From the NCBI RefSeq assembly GCF_018219155.1, contig NZ_CP056123.1, forward strand, positions 3,357,505 through 3,421,504: DNA of 64,000 nt, given 5' to 3'. Within the stretch, counting starts at the first letter, position 1; each line of letters opens with the position of its first letter. This document shows, piece by piece, positions 27,673-35,244 of the stretch. Made by a program: the position numbers and the translations under genes. Origin of the DNA: Moritella sp. 24. GTDB lineage: Bacteria; Pseudomonadota; Gammaproteobacteria; Enterobacterales; Moritellaceae. A model generated the notes under the pieces. The model was not told the origin of the DNA. It was given only the letters and a program-made list of their open reading frames with translations, and searched no databases.

Positions 27673-28359
27673 ATGTCACATAGTTCGACACCAATAATAA
27701 CGGCTACCGATGCCGTAGCTGCACCTTATAGTGTAAAGGAAGAAGCCGCGAATACTTGCTCTCATTTCATCGGCGCATTACTGAGTATCGCAGCACTTAT
27801 CGCTTTATTGGTGCCATCAATACAACAAGCTGATCCTTGGCGTATTGCCAGTTTTAGCATTTACGGTATCTCAATGTTTTTACTGTTCTTTGCCTCTAGT
27901 GCTTACCATTATGCAACGAACCCCGCACTTAAAGCGAAACTAAAAACGCTCGACCATTGCGCTATCTTCCTGTTAATCGCAGGCACTTATACACCATTAC
28001 TGCTCATTGAACTCCGTGGCACACTTGGCTGGAGTATTTTTGGTGTGGTCTGGAGTATGGCTATATTTGGTATTATTGCGAAGGTATATTGGGCTGAGCG
28101 ATTTAAAAAAGTCTCACTATTTTTCTATCTTACAATGGGTTGGTTAATTGTCTTTTCAGGCGATGAATTATTAGGAAAACTGGCGACTGGCGCACTGTAC
28201 TGGTTACTCGCTGGCGGACTTGCCTATTCGATTGGCGCTATTTTCTATGCCAATAAACGTATTCCATATAACCACGCGATTTGGCATATCTTCGTGTTAT
28301 TGGGTAGTGCTTGCCACTTTATAACGATTTACCTCTACGTACTACCAGTTAATCACTAA
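27673..28359 (+). CDS. trhA: Hemolysin III family membrane protein (TrhA/YqfA)
   Basis: 228 residues with seven predicted membrane helices, PAQR/hemolysin III family. Signatures: YSVKEEAANTCSHFIGALLS at the N-terminus, SSAYHYATNPALKAKLKTLDHCAIFLLIAGTY in two parts around H-x-x-D, and the C-terminal HAIWHIFVLLGSACHF. These supply the conserved Ser/His/Asp/His residues of a possible zinc site. In E. coli TrhA affects membrane energetics and lipid homeostasis. GAGG upstream of ATG 27673. Single gene. Confidence 0.88.
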   Translation: MSHSSTPIITATDAVAAPYSVKEEAANTCSHFIGALLSIAALIALLVPSIQQADPWRIASFSIYGISMFLLFFASSAYHYATNPALKAKLKTLDHCAIFLLIAGTYTPLLLIELRGTLGWSIFGVVWSMAIFGIIAKVYWAERFKKVSLFFYLTMGWLIVFSGDELLGKLATGALYWLLAGGLAYSIGAIFYANKRIPYNHAIWHIFVLLGSACHFITIYLYVLPVNH

Positions 28360-28425
28360 AACCGATGGCATTAAGTACTCACTCTTAATGCCATCATTCA
28401 TTACCCCATTTACCTTAATGGGCAC

Positions 28426-31110
28426 TTAATCAACCAGCGTAACTTCGATCTCACAACTTGCCATTACCCGTTTAATTTCGGGGATACAAGAACCACACCC
28501 CGTCCCCGCTTTACTACAACCTCCAACTGCTTCAACCGTATCTGCACCAGCTTTCACCGCCTCGATAATATCGTGTTCAGTCACTTGATGGCATGCACAG
28601 ATCATGCGGCTTGCAGGTGTTGCCGCTTCCCCCTTGAGTGTTGCACGTAATCCCACATCAGGACTAAGCATGGTTAAACTCGCCAACCATGAATCATCAT
28701 CAGCATCATTTGCAGGCGTTACCATTAAACTAATGTCTAAGCTGTCTTTATGATCGCCTTGAAAGCTCATGGCAAAACGATACTTTTGTTCGGCAGCATT
28801 TTCATAATCAACTTGCTTAGTCATATAATCATTATTCAGGACTAACTTTAATTGTTGAAAGAAAGCAGCTGGCTCTGTCACACTCGCAAGATAATATAAA
28901 AATCCTTGCTCTAAACGACGTTCAACCCAGTAATCGACCATAGGTAATATCTTCGCAACCTGTAGACGACGCTGACTCCACAATGCTGCACGTGATGCAT
29001 GCTTCCAAGCACTGACACTCACAGGGGTATATTTATTTTCCGGTTGACCAGATAAAGGATCCGTATGTCCCGCGACTAAACTTGAGATAGCCCCCGCACT
29101 GGCGTTTTGACGGCTCCAGTGAATAGGTAGGAATAATTCTCCTGGGTTCTGACTCACCGTTGCATGTGCGCGTACTAATAACTTGCCTTGCAAACTCTCA
29201 ACCGCGACTAAACTGCCATCACAGATCCCACGTTCCGTTAAATCTTGCGGGTTAATTGATAATAGCGGCTCAGGCATATGTCCATTAAGCTTGGTCGCTA
29301 ACCCAGTTCGGCTCATGCTATGCCATTGGTCACGATTACGACCCGTATTTAAGATCATAGGGTAATTTTTACAGACTTCACTTGCGGCTGATTTGTAATA
29401 AAGCGGAATGAAATTAGCTTTACCAGAGGGTGTTGAAAACTGCCCATTAGTAAATAATCTAGCCTCTGACTTATCTCCATGTATCGGCCATTGCATTGGC
29501 TGGTGCTGTTGGTAATCTTGTGTAGCCAATACCGCGATATCCAAGCCTCGCGGTAAGGAATCTTGCTTAAAACCAGTCATCTGAGCATATTCCGCAAATA
29601 CGTCGGCTTCACTATCAAAACTAAATTCTTTCGTGAATCCCATACGCTTAGCGACTTCAGCCAGCAACCACCAATCAGCTTTCGCTTCACCCAAGCTAGG
29701 TAAAAAGCCACGTTGACGGGAGATACAACGCTCAGAATTGGTCACTGTACCGGTTTTTTCACCCCAACCTTGCGCCGGTAATAATACATCCGCGCAGGCA
29801 ATGGTGTCTGATTTAGCAATACAATCCGATACAACCACCAGCGGGCAATTTAATAACGCTTGTTGAATTTTGTCTGAATCAGGCAGGCTAACAACCGGGT
29901 TTGTACCCATAATCCAAATGGCTTTTATTTTACCTTGATGCACTTGATCAAACATATCAATGGCTTTAGCACCGTTATTGGTGGCCAGTTTATCAGTATG
30001 CCAAAACTCACTCACCAACTTATGACTCTCTGGTGTAAAGTCCATATGCGCAGCAAGCATACTGGCAAGGCCACCAACTTCACGGCCACCCATCGCATTT
30101 GGCTGACCGGTCACAGAAAATGGACTGGCACCCGGTTTACCCACGCGACCTGTCGCTAAGTGACAGTTAATAATAGCATTTACTTTGTTCGTACCACTGG
30201 TTGACTGATTCACACCTTGGCTAAATAACGTTAAGGTTTTATCAATATCGGTAAAACGATGGAAGAAGGCCAGCATAGTATCGAGTTCGAGATTACAGAA
30301 TTCAGCCAGTTCAAACCAACTTGGTGTTGATTGATAAGCCGACTCAAGTGCAGCTTCGAAGCCTTCGGTATGTTGGGCGATATAAGCAAGGTCACAGGCG
30401 TTTTCTTGATCGAGAAACTCCAAAAGGCCATTATAAAGCGCGACATCCGTACCAGGACGAATGGCTAAATGCAGGTCGGCAATATCACAGCTATCTGTAC
30501 GACGTGGATCTATCACGGTTACTTTCAAATTAGCGTTAGCCATTCTCGCCTGTTTAATACGGCGGAATAAAATAGGATGACACCAAGCCAGATTCGAACC
30601 GACTAAACAAATATGCTCAGCTTCTTCAATATCCGCATAACAAGCTGGCATTGAATCTTCGCCGAATGCACGCTTATGCGCGACCACAGCTGAAGACATA
30701 CATAAACGTGAATTTGAGTCGATATTACTACTACCAATGAAGCCTTTCATCAACTTGTTAGCAACATAGTAGTCTTCCGTTAATAGCTGTCCTGATACAT
30801 AGAAAGCAACAGCATCAGGGCCATGTTCGGCAATCACTTTATTAAATGATGACGCAACATAGCTGAGTGTGGTTTCCATGCTCTGCGCTTGGCCACGAAT
30901 ATAACATTCGGTAAGACGTCCTTCTGGGACTAGGGTATCGGCTAGCGTTAATCCTTTTGAGCAAAGGTTACCTAAATTGGTCGGGTGTGATTCATCACCA
31001 CGAATAGTCACTGAATTATCTTGATTTACTTGCGCTTCGACACCGCAACCGGTACCGCAATAAGGACAGGTGGTTTTAACCCATTTGGGTATTTTCTTTA
31101 GCTTCTGCAT
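28426..31110 (-). CDS. nasA: NasA, assimilatory nitrate reductase catalytic subunit
   Basis: 894 residues. N-terminal [4Fe-4S] ligands C15, C18, C22, C50 (CPYCGTGCGVE, NLCSKG), then the molybdopterin-guanine-dinucleotide domains (SSNIDSNSRLCMSSAV, GTNPVVSLPDSDKI, GWGEKTGTVTNSERCIS) and dinucleotide-binding domain (NTGRNRDQWHSMSRTG). The C-terminus adds a BFD-like [2Fe-2S] domain (MICACHQVTEHD, GGCSKAGTGCGSC), typical of Klebsiella/Vibrio NasA. Reduces nitrate to nitrite in the cytoplasm. nirBD and a nitrate transporter are not adjacent. Upstream lie a sigma54 promoter and NtrC site. Confidence 0.95.
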   Translation of the reverse strand: MQKLKKIPKWVKTTCPYCGTGCGVEAQVNQDNSVTIRGDESHPTNLGNLCSKGLTLADTLVPEGRLTECYIRGQAQSMETTLSYVASSFNKVIAEHGPDAVAFYVSGQLLTEDYYVANKLMKGFIGSSNIDSNSRLCMSSAVVAHKRAFGEDSMPACYADIEEAEHICLVGSNLAWCHPILFRRIKQARMANANLKVTVIDPRRTDSCDIADLHLAIRPGTDVALYNGLLEFLDQENACDLAYIAQHTEGFEAALESAYQSTPSWFELAEFCNLELDTMLAFFHRFTDIDKTLTLFSQGVNQSTSGTNKVNAIINCHLATGRVGKPGASPFSVTGQPNAMGGREVGGLASMLAAHMDFTPESHKLVSEFWHTDKLATNNGAKAIDMFDQVHQGKIKAIWIMGTNPVVSLPDSDKIQQALLNCPLVVVSDCIAKSDTIACADVLLPAQGWGEKTGTVTNSERCISRQRGFLPSLGEAKADWWLLAEVAKRMGFTKEFSFDSEADVFAEYAQMTGFKQDSLPRGLDIAVLATQDYQQHQPMQWPIHGDKSEARLFTNGQFSTPSGKANFIPLYYKSAASEVCKNYPMILNTGRNRDQWHSMSRTGLATKLNGHMPEPLLSINPQDLTERGICDGSLVAVESLQGKLLVRAHATVSQNPGELFLPIHWSRQNASAGAISSLVAGHTDPLSGQPENKYTPVSVSAWKHASRAALWSQRRLQVAKILPMVDYWVERRLEQGFLYYLASVTEPAAFFQQLKLVLNNDYMTKQVDYENAAEQKYRFAMSFQGDHKDSLDISLMVTPANDADDDSWLASLTMLSPDVGLRATLKGEAATPASRMICACHQVTEHDIIEAVKAGADTVEAVGGCSKAGTGCGSCIPEIKRVMASCEIEVTLVD

Positions 31111-31150
31111 ATAATCATCCTTGTTTACGCATGTTCATACTATTGATAAA

Positions 31151-31166
31151 GCAAAAAGTTAGCCAA
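31151..31166 (-). promoter_or_regulatory. Sigma54 (-24/-12) promoter of nasA
   Basis: On the minus strand TTGGCTAACTTTTTGC has GG and GC separated by exactly ten bases, the sigma54 rule, near the consensus TGGCAC-N5-TTGC. A start site ~12 bases later (~31139) would give a ~29-nt leader before the nasA ATG at 31110. Confidence 0.75.
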
Positions 31167-31258
31167 GTCTATCGTTTGGAGGTAACTAAGCTGCGATCCT
31201 AATGAAAGTATATTAATAATGCTTTAAACAAAGGCTAATAGACGTTTAAGTTCGATGA

Positions 31259-31284
31259 AAGCTCGATTGTAAAGCTCGATTGTA
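31259..31284. repeat. Perfect tandem 13-bp repeat (two copies)
   Basis: AAGCTCGATTGTA occurs twice back to back (31259-31271, 31272-31284), between the NtrC-like site and the nasA promoter. Possibly a second regulator site (for example a nitrate-responsive factor) or simple slippage. Confidence 0.6.
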
Positions 31285-31302
31285 GTGCTTGAGACAATGT
31301 AG

Positions 31303-31319
31303 CGCACCAAATTGGTGCG
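31303..31319. promoter_or_regulatory. NtrC-type enhancer site
   Basis: CGCACCAAATTGGTGCG is an 8+1+8 perfect palindrome that fits the NtrC consensus TGCACC-N4-TGGTGCA except for its outermost base pair. Its centre is ~170 bp upstream of the proposed nasA start site, a normal enhancer distance. It is also ~110 bp upstream of the divergent pilin gene. Confidence 0.75.
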
Positions 31320-31421
31320 TAAAAATGAAGCGATGGTCAGTAATTGCTAGCAGTGTCCGCTTAGTGACACACCTAATAATAACAACTTGTTACCATGCAT
31401 CCCTAATCAAAGGATGCTGAA

Positions 31422-31976
31422 ATGAAAAATAACAAAGGTTTTACATTAATTGAATTAGTGATTGTGATTATTGTACTCGGTATTTTAGCCGCAGCCGCGA
31501 TGCCTAAGTTTATCAATCTTCAAGATGATGCCAAAACAAATGTCTTAAATGGTGTTAAGGGATCGATGCTGAGTGCTATTGATATCGCCTACAGTAAACT
31601 CGCTATAGACGGTTTAGAAGGCGCCAGATTTGTTAACAGTAATACGCGCTTAGACAATGATAGCCTACAACTAAGATCGTGGTGCGCTCACTGCCAGTTT
31701 CAATATGGTTATCCAGATCAAGGCTATATGAATAACTGGGACTCTATGTTGGATGGTGTCAGTGACCTTAATGGAGAACTTGATGACGTCGTTATGTTTT
31801 ACCGTAATGCTAAAAACAAAAAGACCACCACAATTATTACTCTCGCTTCTAATATCACCCATCCAGCGGATCTCCAAATGTTGAAAGAGACGGGTTCAGG
31901 TAATTGCTATATAGAATACAAATACTCAGGCGTTAAAGGTGATCGACCAACAGTGACCTTATATGAATGTAAGTAG
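31422..31976 (+). CDS. Orphan type IV/MSHA-like prepilin
   Basis: 184 residues. The class III signal MKNNKG-FTLIELVIVIIVLGILAAAAMPKF is canonical: prepilin peptidase would cut after G6 and N-methylate F; E5 of the mature protein is present. A globular domain follows with cysteine pairs SWCAHC and GNC...YEC suggesting one or two disulfides. No other pilus gene is nearby, so it must use a machine encoded elsewhere. Upstream is a GTGTC/GACAC inverted repeat (31353-31370). AAGGA precedes the ATG. Confidence 0.87.
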   Translation: MKNNKGFTLIELVIVIIVLGILAAAAMPKFINLQDDAKTNVLNGVKGSMLSAIDIAYSKLAIDGLEGARFVNSNTRLDNDSLQLRSWCAHCQFQYGYPDQGYMNNWDSMLDGVSDLNGELDDVVMFYRNAKNKKTTTIITLASNITHPADLQMLKETGSGNCYIEYKYSGVKGDRPTVTLYECK

Positions 31977-32014
31977 ATCCCTTTATCACCTACAAGGCTA
32001 CGCCTCTGAATAGT

Positions 32015-32644
32015 TTATTTACTTACTGCTAAGTACGCACCAGCCGCAATCATAATACTACCAGCACCGCGATTGAGTCGTTGGTGCGCCACAGGTGTCT
32101 TCAACATTTTCGCCATTCTACTCGCCCCGAACGCAATCAACATTAATCCAGACATTAGTGCAATGGATGATAAAACAGATACCAATGCAATATCTTGAGC
32201 CGTTAATACTGTCAAATCGATAAACGTCGGTAAAAATGAAATATAAAACAGGATCACTTTCGGGTTTGATGCTGAAATCAAAAATCCTTGGGTAAAGCTG
32301 GCCAACATAGCATTGTCTTTCTGGGCTTGTGTCTCAGCTTGAATATCACTTTTAATCTGAGGTAAGGCTTTAATCATCTTATAACCAAGATAAATCAGAT
32401 AACTGGCACCTAAATAGCGAATAACAGTGAAGACTTCAGACCAATTTTCAGCAATAGTCGCAAGACCAAAACAGGCTAGAATCAAATAAATGACATCACT
32501 GCCAATCATTCCCATTGCGAGCATGATACATTTCTTTGGCCCCTCAACCATAGCGCGCGCCAAAATAGCAAAAACACCCGGTCCAGGTGTGATACCAAAA
32601 ATAAATATAGCGATAAAAAATGTAATTGCCGATTCAAGTGACAT
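32015..32644 (-). CDS. LysE/RhtB family amino-acid exporter
   Basis: 209 residues from the ATG at 32642-32644 (AAAGG eight bases upstream); the longest frame begins at a TTG one codon earlier. LysE-family signature GITPGPGVFAILARAMVEGPK near the N-terminus and about six membrane helices; SASNPKVILFYISFLPTF is the conserved mid-protein block. Likely exports a small amino acid or homoserine-like compound; substrate cannot be assigned. Transcribed alone, convergent with the pilin gene. Confidence 0.88.
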   Translation of the reverse strand: MSLESAITFFIAIFIFGITPGPGVFAILARAMVEGPKKCIMLAMGMIGSDVIYLILACFGLATIAENWSEVFTVIRYLGASYLIYLGYKMIKALPQIKSDIQAETQAQKDNAMLASFTQGFLISASNPKVILFYISFLPTFIDLTVLTAQDIALVSVLSSIALMSGLMLIAFGASRMAKMLKTPVAHQRLNRGAGSIMIAAGAYLAVSK

Positions 32645-32739
32645 CAATAAAACCTTTTATTAGATAACTAAACATAACAGGGCTCGACCCTATCATAGCT
32701 ATTTATAAATTTTATATAATTAATGCTAAATAATATTAA

Positions 32740-33015
32740 TTACATCAAAATCTCATAATGTCTTTTAACATTAGCGGAAGCCTTACCCCAAGCCGAGTCT
32801 TTAACTCTGATCTGGTGTTGCTCAAACGACGTCTTATCAATAAATTCTTCATATACATTAAATCGGTTAAGATTAGTTTCAGATTGCGTAACATTAAACA
32901 TCAAGCATCCGGGTTCATTACGAGTGAGTTCTTTATGACTTATAAGAGCTTGCTTAACCGCAGGTAAATCAGCTGTTGGGACTATAATAAATCCTTTTAG
33001 AATGACTTTATTCAT
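32740..33015 (-). CDS. Small antibiotic-biosynthesis-monooxygenase (ABM) family protein
   Basis: 91 residues, a dimeric ferredoxin-like alpha/beta fold of the YgiN/ABM type: PTADLPAVKQALISHKELTRNEPGCLMFNVTQS, then NRFNVYEEFIDKTSFEQHQIR and the final helix. Such proteins act on quinols or heme-like substrates without bound cofactor, but many have no known substrate. The ATG at 33013-33015 has AGAGGA nine bases upstream. It lies 93 bp upstream of the LysE gene on the same strand, possibly co-transcribed. Confidence 0.85.
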   Translation of the reverse strand: MNKVILKGFIIVPTADLPAVKQALISHKELTRNEPGCLMFNVTQSETNLNRFNVYEEFIDKTSFEQHQIRVKDSAWGKASANVKRHYEILM

Positions 33016-33116
33016 CCGTATTTTCCTCTACGTTTAAAATAATCTATACCTTAAAATATAACGTAACACGAATGATCTAAATTATGTTGTTTGATATTTG
33101 CGATCAACCCAAAAAA

Positions 33117-33146
33117 AACGGCCTCAAATATACATCTGAGGCCGTT
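33117..33146 (-). terminator. Terminator of BCCT transporter 1
   Basis: Perfect 10-bp stem AACGGCCTCA/TGAGGCCGTT with a 10-nt loop; minus strand continues TTTTTTGGG. The same structure, diverged in sequence, ends the second copy. Confidence 0.9.
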
Positions 33147-33207
33147 GGCATTTATCATATTAAACTTTTAAAGCTAACGTTTTTACATGCAACTTTAAAC
33201 TAAGTCA

Positions 33208-34806
33208 TTACTTGTATAAGTGACGCTCTGAGTTCAAGCCTTTAATCAAGCTCACACACATAAACAGCAATACAAACGTAAACGGTAACGCTGTGATGGT
33301 TACACCCGCTTGCAAGGCTTGTAGCGCTTCAGAACCACCAATCCATAACATAACACCAGCAATAGTACCTTCTACCACAGCCCAGAATATACGTTGTGGC
33401 ACAGGTGCATCGATCTTACCACCTGATGTGATGCTGTCGATTACTAGCGAACCAGAATCTGATGACGTAATAAAGAAGATTAATACTAAGATAATCGACA
33501 ATATTGATAGTACATCACCATACGGCAGTGCATCGTATACATGGAATAAAGATAATGATAAATCAGTTAAGCCGTTAGCGCCCAACTCACCCACTTTATT
33601 AACCACTTGGTCGATTGCAATACCGCCAAATGTTGCCATCCATACCAATGTCACTAATGTAGGAACAAAGACAACCGCAGACAAGAATTCACGTACCGTA
33701 CGACCTTTAGAAATACGCGCAATGAACATACCTACGAATGGTGACCATGAAATCCACCAAGCCCAGTAAAATACAGTCCAACCTTGCATCCAAACAGTAT
33801 CATCACGACCATGTGGATTACTTAAGCCAATAAAGTTTTGGGCATAAGCAACGAATGTTTCAGGAATTGATACAGTGATGATATCAAAGCCAATGATCAA
33901 AACAAAAAGCAATAACGCAAAGGCAAATACCATATTGATATTACTCAATACTTTAACGCCGCCATCGATACCACGGATAACCGAGAAGATCGCAATTAAT
34001 GTCACAAAGGCAATGACAATCAACTGCATGCCAATACCACCATCAGTACCAAACACATGGTTGATACCACTTGTCGCTTGTTGCGCACCTAGACCTAACG
34101 ACGTCGCTAAACCAAACAGCGTAGCAAGTACCGCTAAAATATCGACAACGTGACCAGCCCAGCCCCATGCTTTATCACCAATAATAGGATAAAAAACAGA
34201 ACGAATTGATAACGGCAGACCTTTGTTATACGCAAAGAAAGCCAGAGATAGTGCCACAATGCCGTAAATCGCCCAGCCGTGGATACCCCAGTTATAAATC
34301 GTTGCAGCAAGTGCTAATGACTTTGCTTCAGCAGTTAACGGTTCAACATTAAATGGCGTTCCCCACCAGTTAGTGAAATAAGCCGTTGGTTCAGCAACAC
34401 CCCAGAACAACAGACCAATACCCATACCACCAGCAAATAACATTGCTAGCCATGAGATAGTTGAATGTTCAGATTTTGCTTCTTTACCACCAATACGGAT
34501 CTTACCAAGCGGCGATATGATTAATACTGCAATAAAAAAGACGAAGAAGTTAGTTGACCACATAAAGAAACTATCGAAATCAGCTAAGATGCCATTTTTA
34601 ACACTGTTTAGTGCTTCTTTTGCGGTAGTGGGGTCAGCGAGGAGGAGTGCAGAGAGGAAGAAAATAATGAGGCCGGCACTAATGCCGAACACGGGGTTAT
34701 GTATATCGAACCCCCACTTTTGCACATTATCTTGACCGACTTGGTAGTCAGTGGTTTCAATACTATATTTATTCAACGTACTATTTTTGTTTAACGAGCT
34801 ATCCAT
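33208..34806 (-). CDS. BCCT-family betaine/choline-type transporter, copy 1
   Basis: 532 residues with twelve predicted helices, betaine/carnitine/choline transporter family. Signatures: LLFWGVAEPTAYFTNWWGTP, ATIYNWGIHGWAIYGIVALS, and the helix-8 aromatic box WAWWISW (348-354) followed by SPFVGMFIARISKGRTVREF. DFFVTSSDSGS-like ITSSDSGSLVID is the late conserved block. No long regulatory tails, so a high-affinity uptake system rather than an osmosensor of BetT type. About 85% like its neighbour by eye. No Shine-Dalgarno sequence at usual spacing; see leader. Confidence 0.92.
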   Translation of the reverse strand: MDSSLNKNSTLNKYSIETTDYQVGQDNVQKWGFDIHNPVFGISAGLIIFFLSALLLADPTTAKEALNSVKNGILADFDSFFMWSTNFFVFFIAVLIISPLGKIRIGGKEAKSEHSTISWLAMLFAGGMGIGLLFWGVAEPTAYFTNWWGTPFNVEPLTAEAKSLALAATIYNWGIHGWAIYGIVALSLAFFAYNKGLPLSIRSVFYPIIGDKAWGWAGHVVDILAVLATLFGLATSLGLGAQQATSGINHVFGTDGGIGMQLIVIAFVTLIAIFSVIRGIDGGVKVLSNINMVFAFALLLFVLIIGFDIITVSIPETFVAYAQNFIGLSNPHGRDDTVWMQGWTVFYWAWWISWSPFVGMFIARISKGRTVREFLSAVVFVPTLVTLVWMATFGGIAIDQVVNKVGELGANGLTDLSLSLFHVYDALPYGDVLSILSIILVLIFFITSSDSGSLVIDSITSGGKIDAPVPQRIFWAVVEGTIAGVMLWIGGSEALQALQAGVTITALPFTFVLLFMCVSLIKGLNSERHLYK

Positions 34807-34954
34807 AAATTATGCTTGAGCATATATCCTGCAATACTTTTTGATCGAAAAGTAAAAACGAAATGGCCATCAAATCCAAGAAATGATCGAACCAAGAAAT
34901 AAAATCGGTTAAAAGAGTATCAAAAACGAGATTAAAATTCAAACAAACTTAGCT
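34807..34954 (-). promoter_or_regulatory. Conserved 5' leader of BCCT copy 1
   Basis: Homologous to the leader of copy 2. On the minus strand a hairpin TACTTTT/AAAAGTA (34835-34854) comes first, then TGCAGGA, then a small hairpin TATGC-TCAA-GCATA (34811-34824) directly before ATTT and the start codon. AGGA is ~20 bases from the ATG unless the small hairpin folds, which would shorten the gap to about six. Nothing gene-like in the rest of the 438-bp gap. Confidence 0.55.
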
Positions 34955-35167
34955 TTATAGGGGTTTAAAGCGCTAAATAGGGTTAAAACCATAAAAAACT
35001 ATATGTATGCATTTACATATATATAGGTATATCTCATTACGGAAACAACAGCACCAAATCACCGAGATTAATCTCTTCATTTGTCGCGACAATGAAACAG
35101 TCTGCCCTACCCCGCTGCAGTGCTAATTATACAGCTACTGCTGAATGGCTGCCATTCGGTCAAAAAA

Positions 35168-35197
35168 AACGGTCTCAAACATAAGTTTGAGACCGTT
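35168..35197 (-). terminator. Terminator of BCCT transporter 2
   Basis: Perfect 13-bp stem AACGGTCTCAAAC/GTTTGAGACCGTT with an ATAA loop and TTTTTT next on the minus strand. It sits at the same distance after the stop as the terminator of copy 1. Confidence 0.92.
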
Positions 35198-35244
35198 GGT
35201 ATTCATCATATTAAGTTTTAACACTTAAATTTTAAGCAAGGCCA

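Noticed and set aside
28426-31110. Formate dehydrogenase as the identity of the large molybdopterin enzyme
   Set aside because: The C-terminal BFD-type [2Fe-2S] domain and NtrC/sigma54 control fit assimilatory nitrate reductase, and no selenocysteine or formate-specific context is present.
31334-31346. Sigma54 promoter for the pilin gene
   Set aside because: GG to GC spacing is nine bases rather than ten; kept only as a remark in the pilin finding.
33293-33769. 158-residue plus-strand frame inside BCCT copy 1
   Set aside because: Antisense shadow of a well-conserved transporter; equivalents recur antisense to copy 2, as expected from shared coding sequence.
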